DNA from: DTLC01 sp964555645
GTDB lineage: Bacteria > Verrucomicrobiota > Verrucomicrobiia > Limisphaerales > DTLC01
Reading direction: 5' to 3'
Length of the DNA: 64,000 nucleotides
Assembly: GCA_964555645.1 (NCBI GenBank)
Contig: CAZKTA010000001.1
Span: forward strand, 458,979 to 522,978
The position numbers were made by a program, and so were the translations under genes. Numbering within the stretch: the stretch's first letter is position 1; each line of letters starts with the position of its first letter. Shown here piece by piece: positions 9,805 through 18,586 of this stretch. Under the pieces are notes generated by a model. The model searched no databases, was not told where the DNA came from, and was given only the letters and a program-made list of their open reading frames with translations.

Positions 9805-9862
9805 GCAATAGATTGATAGGTTGGCGTTAGACAGTTTCCAACCTACAGGCAGGCCACACAGG

Positions 9863-12205
9863 ATGTTTATTCTATCGCGAAACCGAGCTGTAATTGGTGC
9901 GCTTGCTTTGTTTGGCGCAAGCGAGTGCAGTGTGCATTTGGTGCCAGCGTTTGCGGGTCCAGATTACCTAGGGTATGTGAATATGGTTCAGGATGCGCGT
10001 GGGGTCTACAAGACGGGGACGCATCGTACCGTATTAATGCGCTACCCGTGCGGCCGAGTTGGGTTATGGTCTATTGACCAGGGCGAGATAGCCGATTGCG
10101 TGAGCCGCGGCCTGCGGCTTTACCCGTGTATTGGTGTGATCACCAACAAGGACAACTCGGACTGGCGTGATACTATCCAAGGGGATCCATCGCGAGTAGA
10201 GGTGCGGTATCGAACAAATTCACCGGGGCAGGACGTTGCTGTCGAGTTGACGGTCACGCCCCATGTATCGTGTTACCGGTACAGCTTTCCTCGGGCGTCT
10301 AAACCTGTCGCGATCGTTTTGACAACGGTTGACGTCCCCGCCCTGATGAGTTGGAACTGGCAGGACAGACTCAAATGGACAAACAATGTAATTAAGGTCA
10401 TCGATCCCCAAACGGTTGAGCTCACGGTGTCCGGTTTCAAGAAAGCTACGGTGTACTATTACGTGAGATTTAGCGCGCCCGCCGTCGGGCATGGCGTGTT
10501 GCAGTGGACCAACGTAGTCGAGGGGCAGAATACAGTGGAGGGCGACCGGGTCGGTGCGTTTCTCAAATTTCTGCCGAGCAACGTGGTTGCAGCAGTCGCA
10601 GTTTCGCACATCAGCATGGCACAGGCACGAAACTATTTTGAGGCGGAGTTGGGGGACATGGATTTTGACCGTGCCGCAGCCAAGCTCAAATGTGCATGGG
10701 AGGCAAAGCTCGGCCGAGTAGAAGCCACCGGGCCGGAGTTGCGGCTTAGGCAACTCTACACTGCCTTGTATACTGTTTATGCAAATATAATTGACGTGAC
10801 AGATAACCCGTTTTACTCGGGATACAAGCCCCTTCTGACGATCGCATCGAGTGATTATTGGCAGTACGTTGGCGGCTATATGCGGTGTAATTGGGACCAG
10901 TCGCGCGCGGTCTATCCATTGCTGGCGCTTATTGATCCTGAGGTCCTCGCGCATGTATTGAACACTTACCTGGCGCAGTATGAACGTGACGGAGCTTTTG
11001 CTGGTAATTGGGACCCGTTTGTTGACCAGAAAGGTGCGCAGGCCAACTACGCCGCTAGCACAGCTTTGCTGGCTTGGTCCCACGGTGTAAAAGGGGTAGA
11101 TTACGCGCGATTCAAGGCAGCTGCAATTGCCACTGCCCAACGCGGATTCGATCGCGACTTTTTCGAGCTCGGGTACATTCCTGTGGGTAAAGGAAATCCC
11201 AACTGCGGGTCGCACACAATTGAAAACGCCACGAGGAGCCATAGTATCGCACTTTTCGCGAGGGCACTCGACGATGACCGCAGTTACCAGCAATTTTGGC
11301 GGTGTAGGACGAATTACGCCGTGCTTTTTGACGCTAGCGCAAGACGGTTCAGAACGCGAACTGCTCGGGGCGAATGGGGTGAACTGAAGGGCGGATTTTT
11401 TGAAGGCTCGGGTCAAGATTGGGTGTTTGCAGTGCCGCACGACCCATATGGGTTGTTGGGGTTGTACGGTGTGGAGCAAGCCGTTTCCGACATAGAGTCA
11501 TATGTAAGCCATAAATCCGACTTCAACGATTACAAGTTGGTTTACCCGTATTTGCCCGTGTTCGCCGATCGTGCAGATGTGACACAGAAGCTGATTCGGA
11601 ACAACTGTGTGCCCAAATTCGACCGGCTGACCATGGCAGAATGGGTGTTTAAGTCAGGCGACCAAGGGTGTTATTACACCAGTAACGCCGGGTTCCTCGC
11701 CTGCAGTATATTAGGCTTGTACTGGATGCCAACGGCCGGCTCAACCTGGGTTATTACAACACCGAGTATTGACAGGTACACGCTAAACGGCGTTAAGCGG
11801 CTGACCCTTCAGACAATCAACAATTCGCCCTCAAATCATTATATCCGCTCAATTAAATTGGACGGGGCGACCTATCCTAGTTTTCTGATCTCTGGGCGTG
11901 TACTAAGCCGGGGCGATCACGCCATAACGCTGGAGTTGACGAATAACCCGGGCAAGCTTGGCACGCTCTATCTGAGCTCAACAGATGGGGAGGTTTTAAA
12001 AGTGCTCTCGGACGGGCGTGGATGGATTGAATTTGAGCTTGACCCAATGGCAACTACATGCCGCGCCCACGTGTTTAGCGCCACTGTGCCGCAAAGGGTT
12101 ACGTTTAACGGTATAAATTTCACCAACTGGAGTTACGATCAAGTGACTAAACTTACCACCCTGTCCGGTCTGTCGAATGGGGTGTGCAGAATTACAGTCC
12201 GTTGA
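9863..12205 (+). CDS. Exported GH92-like protein with altered catalytic region
   Basis: A 780-residue protein with a signal peptide from ATG 9863 (CAGG just upstream); a TTG at 9821 would put an odd hydrophilic leader before it. The fold pattern is GH92, exo-alpha-mannosidases that use calcium and inversion. GYIPVGKGN, TIENATRSHSIALFARAL, FEGSGQDWVFAVPHDPYGL and a C-terminal beta domain follow in the family order. The Glu in TIEN (about 11220-11231) fits the general acid. The segment near 11657-11698 reads GDQGCYYTSNAGF where GH92 proteins normally carry an acidic pair before a GQMSAW-like motif. It may be inactive or changed in specificity. It lies between two GH38 paralogues. Confidence 0.75.
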   Translation: MFILSRNRAVIGALALFGASECSVHLVPAFAGPDYLGYVNMVQDARGVYKTGTHRTVLMRYPCGRVGLWSIDQGEIADCVSRGLRLYPCIGVITNKDNSDWRDTIQGDPSRVEVRYRTNSPGQDVAVELTVTPHVSCYRYSFPRASKPVAIVLTTVDVPALMSWNWQDRLKWTNNVIKVIDPQTVELTVSGFKKATVYYYVRFSAPAVGHGVLQWTNVVEGQNTVEGDRVGAFLKFLPSNVVAAVAVSHISMAQARNYFEAELGDMDFDRAAAKLKCAWEAKLGRVEATGPELRLRQLYTALYTVYANIIDVTDNPFYSGYKPLLTIASSDYWQYVGGYMRCNWDQSRAVYPLLALIDPEVLAHVLNTYLAQYERDGAFAGNWDPFVDQKGAQANYAASTALLAWSHGVKGVDYARFKAAAIATAQRGFDRDFFELGYIPVGKGNPNCGSHTIENATRSHSIALFARALDDDRSYQQFWRCRTNYAVLFDASARRFRTRTARGEWGELKGGFFEGSGQDWVFAVPHDPYGLLGLYGVEQAVSDIESYVSHKSDFNDYKLVYPYLPVFADRADVTQKLIRNNCVPKFDRLTMAEWVFKSGDQGCYYTSNAGFLACSILGLYWMPTAGSTWVITTPSIDRYTLNGVKRLTLQTINNSPSNHYIRSIKLDGATYPSFLISGRVLSRGDHAITLELTNNPGKLGTLYLSSTDGEVLKVLSDGRGWIEFELDPMATTCRAHVFSATVPQRVTFNGINFTNWSYDQVTKLTTLSGLSNGVCRITVR

Positions 12206-12208
12206 ACC

Positions 12209-14881
12209 ATGAGAGATAAACAAACTAGTGTGATCCGAACCCGCCTAAGTGTGAAGGCGGCGATCTCGATGCTGGCAGGTGGAACCCTGTATGTGAGTGC
12301 AGGCATGGGAGCACTTGCGCAGGGCCCAGATAATGTGATTTACCTCGTGCCATTTTCACATTTGGACCTGTTTTGGGGTGGCACGCGCGAAGAGTGCCTT
12401 GCTCGGGGCAACCAAATAATTGCCAAGGCGATTCAATTGGCTGAGCGCTCCCCCCAGTTCAGATTTTTGTTGGAAGACAATGTATTCGTTGCCAACTACA
12501 TGGATTCGCGTGCCGGCTCACCCGAGGTCGCCAAGCTCAAATCGCTGGTCAAGGCCGGCCGCATTGAAATCGCGCCCAAGTGGGCTGCAATTTTCCAGGG
12601 ACTGCCTGATGGGGAAGTGCATGCTCGTAACTTGGCAATTGGGAAATGGTACGCGCGTCATGTTTTTGGCGTTGAACCCCAAGTCGCGCACTTGGGGGAT
12701 CTGCCAGGCTACACCCTGCAGTTCCCACAAATACTGCGCTTGTCAGGTGTTCCATTTGCCGTTATGACGCGGATGGGACCAATGGACAAATCGCTGTTTA
12801 ACTGGGTTAGCCCAGACGGCTCGAAGGTCTTAATCTGGAATGCCCTCAAAGGATACGGTTGGGGCACATTTCTAACGTCAAAAACACTTACCTCTGCGCA
12901 GAAGGCAGACCGGCTCCAAAGAGATTTGGCTGACTTACGCAAACACTATGTCGGCCCAGTATTTATGAACTGGGGCAGCGACCTTTTTACACCGGCAGAC
13001 GACCTCGTGGGATGTGTTGAGGAGGTCAATAATGCTGGGCTGTTCCGTGTTACGCTGGCAACGCCGACTGAGTTTTTTAATGCTGCAAAGCTTGCATCAA
13101 ACGTCCCAGAGGCAATAGGTGAGATCCCTGAGTCGTGGCCGAACGTGGTCTCTTCATTGGCACACATGTGGCCGCTCGCTGTCCCAGCAACAGCGACGCT
13201 GCTTGCAGCGGAACGGTTTGCAACGATCAATTATGCGTTGGGGTATGCACAGTATCCGCAGGCGGAGTTGGACTTGCTTTGGAAGAAGCTGGTTGAGTCG
13301 ATGGATCACAACCACAATGGCCAGGGCGGTGCACTAGGCGATAGTCGCAAAATCGAATATTCCCAATTAGCGATGATGCATGGGGGCGAAATTTTGCGTG
13401 AGATGCTTAGGAATATTGCTGAACGCGCCCAAATCCCCTTCACAAATGCACTCGCAATTGTTGTGTTTAATCCGTTGGGCTGGCTACGTGACGACATCGT
13501 CTGCACGCATGTGACACTTTATGGTGAGCCGTCCCCCGGAAACCTAGGCTTGTTCCGCAGCGGAATGCGGCTGCTTGATGCGTCTGGTGCTCCAGTGCCG
13601 TTCCACGTCACGGAGTACAGCGAGAATATCTCGCGCGCGCTTCAAGTCGTGTTTTGTGCGCGGGATGTCCCACCACTTGGGTACAAAACATATTACCTCG
13701 TCCCCGCCGAAAAGGACGGCCAGGCAGGAGTGGCGGTATCTGCGCGGCTAGACCAGGAAAATGACAGGCGCGAACCGCGTCGCCCGCTTGGATCCGACAC
13801 AATCGAGAACAGGTTTTATCAGTTGAATGTGGATCGGGCGACGGGTCGGTTTACACTTTTCGACAAGGAACTCGGATCCGATGTGTGTCGCGATATGGAA
13901 ATTGTTGCAACTGAGGAACGCGGTGGTAATTACATCGGCATTGAGCCACCCACTAGCCGCGTCGTGCCTGCACTTGTTGAGGATGTTGTTGTTGAGGAAA
14001 CGAACGCGGTCCGCGGGGTCATACGAATTGCAAGCCGAATTGGCGATATTCCGATTACCCAGCGTTTGACCTTGTACAGCGAGTTGAAGCGGTTGGACAT
14101 CGAAAATGTTGTTCAATGGAAATCGCCCAGATTCCTACGAATCGAGCAGTTGTTCCCGGTGTGCTGCACCAATTCGGCGATTACCTACGGCATTGCATTC
14201 GGCGCTAACTCGGCCACGAATCTTTTGCCAGGAACAGGGCCGCGTGCAGGTGACGAAATTAAGCCTGAATCATGGCGCAACTCACGGCTTGTTCAACATT
14301 GGATACACGCCGGTAACGATAAGTTTGGTCTGACGATTGCAACTGATCACCAGCAGGTACGGCTTAGCCAAGACGTAATTCGCGCGCAAATGTTGCGCGG
14401 CACACGATTTACCTCTGTCAAGGTTGTGCGTGCTAATGAGATCACTTCATTGCATTATCCTCCACCAGGGCTATACACGTTCCGCTATTCGCTCAGCTCA
14501 GGTCCCGGCAACTGGAAAGCTACAAAGGCGTATCGGAACGGGTTCAACTTCAATAATCCGTTGTTGGCTGTCAGCGTCGTTGACAATGTGTCTGCCAAAT
14601 CGTTACCGCCGGAGCAATCTTTCTGTACGTTGGATGCGGATAATCTTGTATTAAGCGCGCTTAAAAAGGCCGATAGGACCGGGGCAATTGTGGTACGAGT
14701 GTATGAAGTTGAAGGCATGTCTGCTGAGACAACAGTGCGGTTCCTAGGCCAGATCCGCACGTGTGGGGAGTTGAACCTGCTGGAAGAAGAACTTGCTGTA
14801 CCTGCGACGTCAACAGTCCGGTTCAACCCGTATCAAATTAAAACGTTTCAGCTGAATGCAACACGCCAAGATGTGAATTGA
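12209..14881 (+). CDS. Exported GH38-like alpha-mannosidase (copy 2)
   Basis: An 890-residue paralogue of the gene at 7189. A longer signal peptide (basic start, hydrophobic residues about 17-36, cut near ALAQG) precedes the catalytic domain. Zinc and catalytic residues match copy 1: His51 and Asp53 (SHLDLFW), Asp164 (HLGDLPG) and His367 (MDHNHNGQ). It starts three bases after the GH92-like stop, so the three exported proteins are almost certainly co-transcribed. Keeping two close copies flanking a GH92-like protein suggests complementary linkages (for example alpha-1,2 versus alpha-1,3/1,6), but nothing in the sequence fixes this. Confidence 0.85.
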   Translation: MRDKQTSVIRTRLSVKAAISMLAGGTLYVSAGMGALAQGPDNVIYLVPFSHLDLFWGGTREECLARGNQIIAKAIQLAERSPQFRFLLEDNVFVANYMDSRAGSPEVAKLKSLVKAGRIEIAPKWAAIFQGLPDGEVHARNLAIGKWYARHVFGVEPQVAHLGDLPGYTLQFPQILRLSGVPFAVMTRMGPMDKSLFNWVSPDGSKVLIWNALKGYGWGTFLTSKTLTSAQKADRLQRDLADLRKHYVGPVFMNWGSDLFTPADDLVGCVEEVNNAGLFRVTLATPTEFFNAAKLASNVPEAIGEIPESWPNVVSSLAHMWPLAVPATATLLAAERFATINYALGYAQYPQAELDLLWKKLVESMDHNHNGQGGALGDSRKIEYSQLAMMHGGEILREMLRNIAERAQIPFTNALAIVVFNPLGWLRDDIVCTHVTLYGEPSPGNLGLFRSGMRLLDASGAPVPFHVTEYSENISRALQVVFCARDVPPLGYKTYYLVPAEKDGQAGVAVSARLDQENDRREPRRPLGSDTIENRFYQLNVDRATGRFTLFDKELGSDVCRDMEIVATEERGGNYIGIEPPTSRVVPALVEDVVVEETNAVRGVIRIASRIGDIPITQRLTLYSELKRLDIENVVQWKSPRFLRIEQLFPVCCTNSAITYGIAFGANSATNLLPGTGPRAGDEIKPESWRNSRLVQHWIHAGNDKFGLTIATDHQQVRLSQDVIRAQMLRGTRFTSVKVVRANEITSLHYPPPGLYTFRYSLSSGPGNWKATKAYRNGFNFNNPLLAVSVVDNVSAKSLPPEQSFCTLDADNLVLSALKKADRTGAIVVRVYEVEGMSAETTVRFLGQIRTCGELNLLEEELAVPATSTVRFNPYQIKTFQLNATRQDVN

Positions 14882-15012
14882 GTATGAGATGTCCAAATCA
14901 GGATCTCGGCAAGCCTGGTACTCGGGCCAGTCTTTTCCGGCACGGTGTGAACAAGCGAGTGGAGCGCAGTCGATTCTCGGCACGGTTCCGAATCGGCCGC
15001 CCAAAACGCTCA

Positions 15013-16122
15013 TTAAACTGGTTTTACCCAGTTGCCCGAGCTTGCCGAGTTATACATGGCTTGCATGACACTCACCCGGGTGGCGGCTTCGTGCGGTGTC
15101 ACAAGTTGGAAACCAGCTTTCCCCCGGATAGTCTCAACAAACATCTCAAGTTGGCTGGGCAACGCCCGTGGCAATTGCTCCCAAGGTTCTTTACCGTCTG
15201 CCTTTGCGACCTTTTTGCTCTTGAAATACAGGTTTCCGTTGACAATCAGAGCATGACCCTCTGTACCCGCAACTTGCAGCGTAATAGGGTTTGCTACATC
15301 AACCCAGCCAGCCGCCAGCGTGCCTGCAGGGCCAGCCTTAAATTTGAGCATTGCCTGGCCGGTCTCGTCGCACCCACTGTATCTCCCGGTCACAACTCTG
15401 ACATCCGCTACGACGGACTCGACGTCGCCCATCAGCCACATCATCAGATCGAGCGAATGCGTCCCAAGATCGCCAAACGCACCCACACCAGCAATCTTTG
15501 GATCCGCCATCCAACGCCACTCGTTGTCAAACCAGCCATCAAGCGCGCCGTTGTGGCAGTTCCAGGCAGCGATGCGCGTTATTTTGCCAAAACTGCCCAG
15601 CGCAATCTGTTCCTTCAGGAACAAATGTTTCGGATCGCAGCGCATAAAGTACCCGGTGGTGAAATGCACATTAGCACGCTTGATTGCATTGGCCATTCGG
15701 TAACTTTCGTCCGCTGTGACTCCAAGTGGTTTTTCGACGAACATGTGCTTTTTGGCGGCGGCCGCCCCGAGTACAAGCTCAAGATGCCGGTTTGTCTCAG
15801 AACAAATCACAACACCAACCACTTCCTTGTCGCGCCAAATTTGTTCAGGCGTATGGGCTTGGGCTGCGCCCAACTTGGCCGCGTTTTTGGAGGCGCGGTC
15901 ACGATCATGATCCCAAACAAACTTGACGTGTACGTCCGGCATGTTTGTGATTTGCCTGACAAAGCCGGGGGTGTGAATGTGCGCGCAACCAACAAGCGCA
16001 AGTGTGACCCGTTTATTAGGGAGTTCGGTGTTGTTGGCTTCAATTGTAGGCGCGGTTGCAATTGCAACGCCTGCAGCAGCGGTTGTCTTCAAAAAATGCC
16101 GTCGTGAAATGGTCGCATTCAT
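15013..16122 (-). CDS. Gfo/Idh/MocA family oxidoreductase with Tat signal
   Basis: A 369-residue protein. The N-terminus SRRHFLKTTAAAGVAIATA is a twin-arginine signal, so it should fold with its NAD(P) in the cytoplasm and be exported. After it come a Rossmann domain (VTLALVGCAHIH) and the family motif MFVEKPLG with the catalytic-region Lys, then the C-terminal alpha/beta domain. Such Tat-exported Gfo/Idh proteins are abundant in Verrucomicrobia and Planctomycetes and often sit beside glycoside hydrolases. Some relatives act as glycosidases through an NAD-dependent redox step. It converges on the GH38 gene and diverges from the idonate dehydrogenase-like gene. Substrate unknown. Confidence 0.85.
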   Translation of the reverse strand: MNATISRRHFLKTTAAAGVAIATAPTIEANNTELPNKRVTLALVGCAHIHTPGFVRQITNMPDVHVKFVWDHDRDRASKNAAKLGAAQAHTPEQIWRDKEVVGVVICSETNRHLELVLGAAAAKKHMFVEKPLGVTADESYRMANAIKRANVHFTTGYFMRCDPKHLFLKEQIALGSFGKITRIAAWNCHNGALDGWFDNEWRWMADPKIAGVGAFGDLGTHSLDLMMWLMGDVESVVADVRVVTGRYSGCDETGQAMLKFKAGPAGTLAAGWVDVANPITLQVAGTEGHALIVNGNLYFKSKKVAKADGKEPWEQLPRALPSQLEMFVETIRGKAGFQLVTPHEAATRVSVMQAMYNSASSGNWVKPV

Positions 16123-16174
16123 TGTCGTCTGTTTTTCAAATGCTCACGTTTAATGTTGTTTGTGTCAATTGTAC

Positions 16175-16186
16175 AGGCGGCCGCCT
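16175..16186. promoter_or_regulatory. 12-bp perfect palindrome between divergent genes
   Basis: AGGCGGCCGCCT is a perfect palindrome in the 296-bp gap between the Gfo/Idh gene (leftward) and the idonate dehydrogenase-like gene (rightward). Its position suits an operator, but a GC-rich palindrome of this length can arise by chance, and no regulator gene is nearby. Confidence 0.2.
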
Positions 16187-16418
16187 TGCTTGGTGTCTGC
16201 GGGTATCGTTGACATTTCTAAGCGAGGCGTGTTCTAGGCAGTTTGTGTGGTACGCGTCTGCGGCAAAGTACGGGTTGAGGTTTTGCTCTTTTATCTGGTT
16301 GACAGCGCGCCATGGCCTACAACCGTACCCAGACACGCATGAACGGCCCATATTAGCGGACGAAAACCAACTGTGTATCGGGAATCATGACCAAGAGCAA
16401 ATCCCCTAGGTGTCCATT

Positions 16419-17471
16419 ATGAACACGACAATGCTAGCTGCGGTTCTGTACGGTGCACGCGACTTAAGGGTCGAATCGTGTAAACTGCCGGAGTTGGAGC
16501 CAGGGCAGGTCCTTGTAAAGGTTCGGCGAGCCGGTATTTGTGGATCCGATTTGCATTACTTCGCACATGGATACTGCGGCTCATTTGTGCCGTCGCGCCC
16601 TTTCATTTTAGGACATGAGTTTGCAGGCGAAGTTGTGGCGTGTGCCAATGACGTAATCAAACCTGAGATAGGCACTCGCGTCACCGTCAACCCGGCCCGT
16701 CCGTGCGGGTTCTGCAATTACTGCAAGTCAGGCAAGGGAAATCTGTGTCAGCACGCAAAGATGCTTGGCAGCGCAAGCACAACACCACCGCGTGACGGTG
16801 CGTTTGCACAGTTTGTTGCCGCTTATGCTGACCAGTGTATCGAGCTGCCGCCCCAGATAGATGATAGTGTGGGTGCGATGATTGAACCGCTTGCGGTCGC
16901 ACTACATGCCTTAAAGGTTGCAGGTGACATTGCTGCTCATTCTGTGCTTGTGACAGGTGCAGGCCCAATTGGGCTGCTTATTGCGATGAGCGCGCGGGTA
17001 TACGGTGCGGCACCGGTAGCAGTGAGTGAAATTGTGGATGCACGCCGACAAGCTGCGACGTTCTTTGGGGTGGATGCAGTTCTTAATCCAGGTGCAGAGA
17101 CATTTGTCGAGGCTGCTCGGAAAGTTGCACCTGATGGGTTCGACGTTATATTTGAAGCATCAGGCACGCCAGCCGCACTCGGGCAAGCTTTTGGCTTGGT
17201 CCGACGCGGTGGCACGATTGTCCAGGTTGGCACTGTTGTAACGGGTGCAATACCGCTTCCTGCAAATGACCTGATGATACGTGAGCTGCAGTACATCGGC
17301 AGCTTCAGGTATTTAACCGAATTCAGCGCTGCTGTTCAGCTGATTGCATCTGGGCGGTTGGATGTAAGCCCACTTATTAGCCGTGTTTTTCCGCTTAACC
17401 AGGTCTGTGCAGCATTCAAATTCAGCCTTGGCAAACAAGGCGTTCTGAAAGTTCAGATTGAAGTCCCGTAG
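16419..17471 (+). CDS. L-idonate 5-dehydrogenase-like zinc alcohol dehydrogenase
   Basis: A 350-residue medium-chain dehydrogenase. Catalytic zinc residues Cys41 (GICGSDLHY) and His66-Glu67 (LGHEFAG), four structural zinc cysteines at 96, 99, 102 and 110, and the nucleotide-binding GAGPIG are visible. The phrases RPCGFCNYCKSGKGNLC, EPLAVALHA, LMIRELQYIGSFR and SPLISRVFPL match the IdnD branch, which interconverts L-idonate and 5-keto-D-gluconate. ATG 16419 is preferred over GTG 16410 because the CTAGGTG sequence ahead of it can serve as ribosome site. Other sugar-acid or polyol substrates remain possible. It fits the sugar-acid theme of the upstream island. Confidence 0.8.
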   Translation: MNTTMLAAVLYGARDLRVESCKLPELEPGQVLVKVRRAGICGSDLHYFAHGYCGSFVPSRPFILGHEFAGEVVACANDVIKPEIGTRVTVNPARPCGFCNYCKSGKGNLCQHAKMLGSASTTPPRDGAFAQFVAAYADQCIELPPQIDDSVGAMIEPLAVALHALKVAGDIAAHSVLVTGAGPIGLLIAMSARVYGAAPVAVSEIVDARRQAATFFGVDAVLNPGAETFVEAARKVAPDGFDVIFEASGTPAALGQAFGLVRRGGTIVQVGTVVTGAIPLPANDLMIRELQYIGSFRYLTEFSAAVQLIASGRLDVSPLISRVFPLNQVCAAFKFSLGKQGVLKVQIEVP

Positions 17472-18586
17472 CGTCTGCCGGCCGACCTCGAGAAAAGGGG
17501 TGCAGCAAACACTTGATTGGTCCTTTTTTGGCATGTTGCGTCGGCATTTTCTACAAGCGGACCACCGGAGCTGATCACGTCGAGCGTAGTAATTTTCTCG
17601 GAAAAGCGTTGAAACTGCGCCTCTAGTGGTTGAACAAGTAAAGAGCCTGTGGCTAACGGAGAAGGAGGACTCACACCTGCAACGGTATGGTAAGTCCTCG
17701 CTGGCCAGTCTGTAATAGTATGACGGTAGCTGGAAAAAACCAAAGCAATGTCACCTTTGATGATATGAACCAAATGATGATGGGCTCTCACCGTCGGTTT
17801 CTTGTGGATGCGAAAAGCCTATAAGTGGCAATGTGGAGAAGGGTTGTTACGCCAAGCTAGACCGTGCCCCCTTAAACACGGACGCTTTGAGACAATGGCT
17901 TCGTCGTCTGGGGCGATATTCAGTGGGCATTGGCGGGTTGATCCTCTGGCGAGCATTGCTTGAGCGCTTCAGGCACACTGTCCGATAAGCACTGAAACAT
18001 GGATATGCCTCGCGTATGGAGAGCGTCCAGCTTCGTCCATAGGGTGAGGCTTTACGAACTAACATCCAGATAGCGAGGCGTTGAACATGATTCCCCACAT
18101 TTGACTGCTGAACACGAAACTTGCTTTAGTGGTCGAGGTTTACGGTCTCATTGGGAACAAAGTATGCCGTGTTCTGCGGTCGGACACCTTGCATTGTCAA
18201 TCCCGTTGATATTCTCGGCCCCGCTCGGGCTGCGACTGAAGACTTCGCACATATCAGATGCACTTGTGTGCCGACTTGGTGGTGTCTTCTGCGGCCCCTT
18301 GCAATAGACTGAAGTTGGGAAGAGACAGTTTTTCGAGGCAGTTTGAATTTTGATCGTAGCGCAGCCAGCGGCAGCGGCTCAGTGGCTCCTGTGACGGATG
18401 CATTGTAAAGCAGTTTCCTTAAGGAGACATAGAGCAAGTGTAAAATGGTTGAATGTGCGGTTTGCATATCGGGAGTTGGATTTTTATGATTGACCTGCAC
18501 GCCGGGGTCGGCCAAGCTTAACGCGGTGCTGGACGGGTGCGGAACCTGTCCACCTGTCCGAAGACGTCATCTAAAGCACAAAAAAG
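17472..18586. other. 1.1-kb region without a recognisable gene
   Basis: No ORF here resembles a known family. Short open stretches exist on the plus strand (for example ATG 17686 to a stop near 17827, and an open stretch from about 17830 to a stop near 17990), but they have no ribosome site. The composition is unlike the coding neighbours. It may be decayed coding sequence plus the upstream region of the GH127-GH51 gene. I saw no tRNA, IS ends or clear terminator. Confidence 0.5.

Noticed and set aside
10220..11479. 419-codon minus-strand ORF inside the GH92-like gene
   Set aside because: It is fully antisense to a family-matching gene, Cys/His/Arg-rich, with no motif.
14878..16107. 409-codon plus-strand ORF opposite the Gfo/Idh gene
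   Set aside because: It lies antisense to a clearly conserved Tat-exported oxidoreductase, and its protein has no domain pattern. It is a codon-bias shadow.
17453..17791. 112-codon minus-strand ORF opposite the end of the idonate dehydrogenase gene
   Set aside because: It has no ribosome site or recognisable domain and partly overlaps a good gene; possible decayed sequence only.
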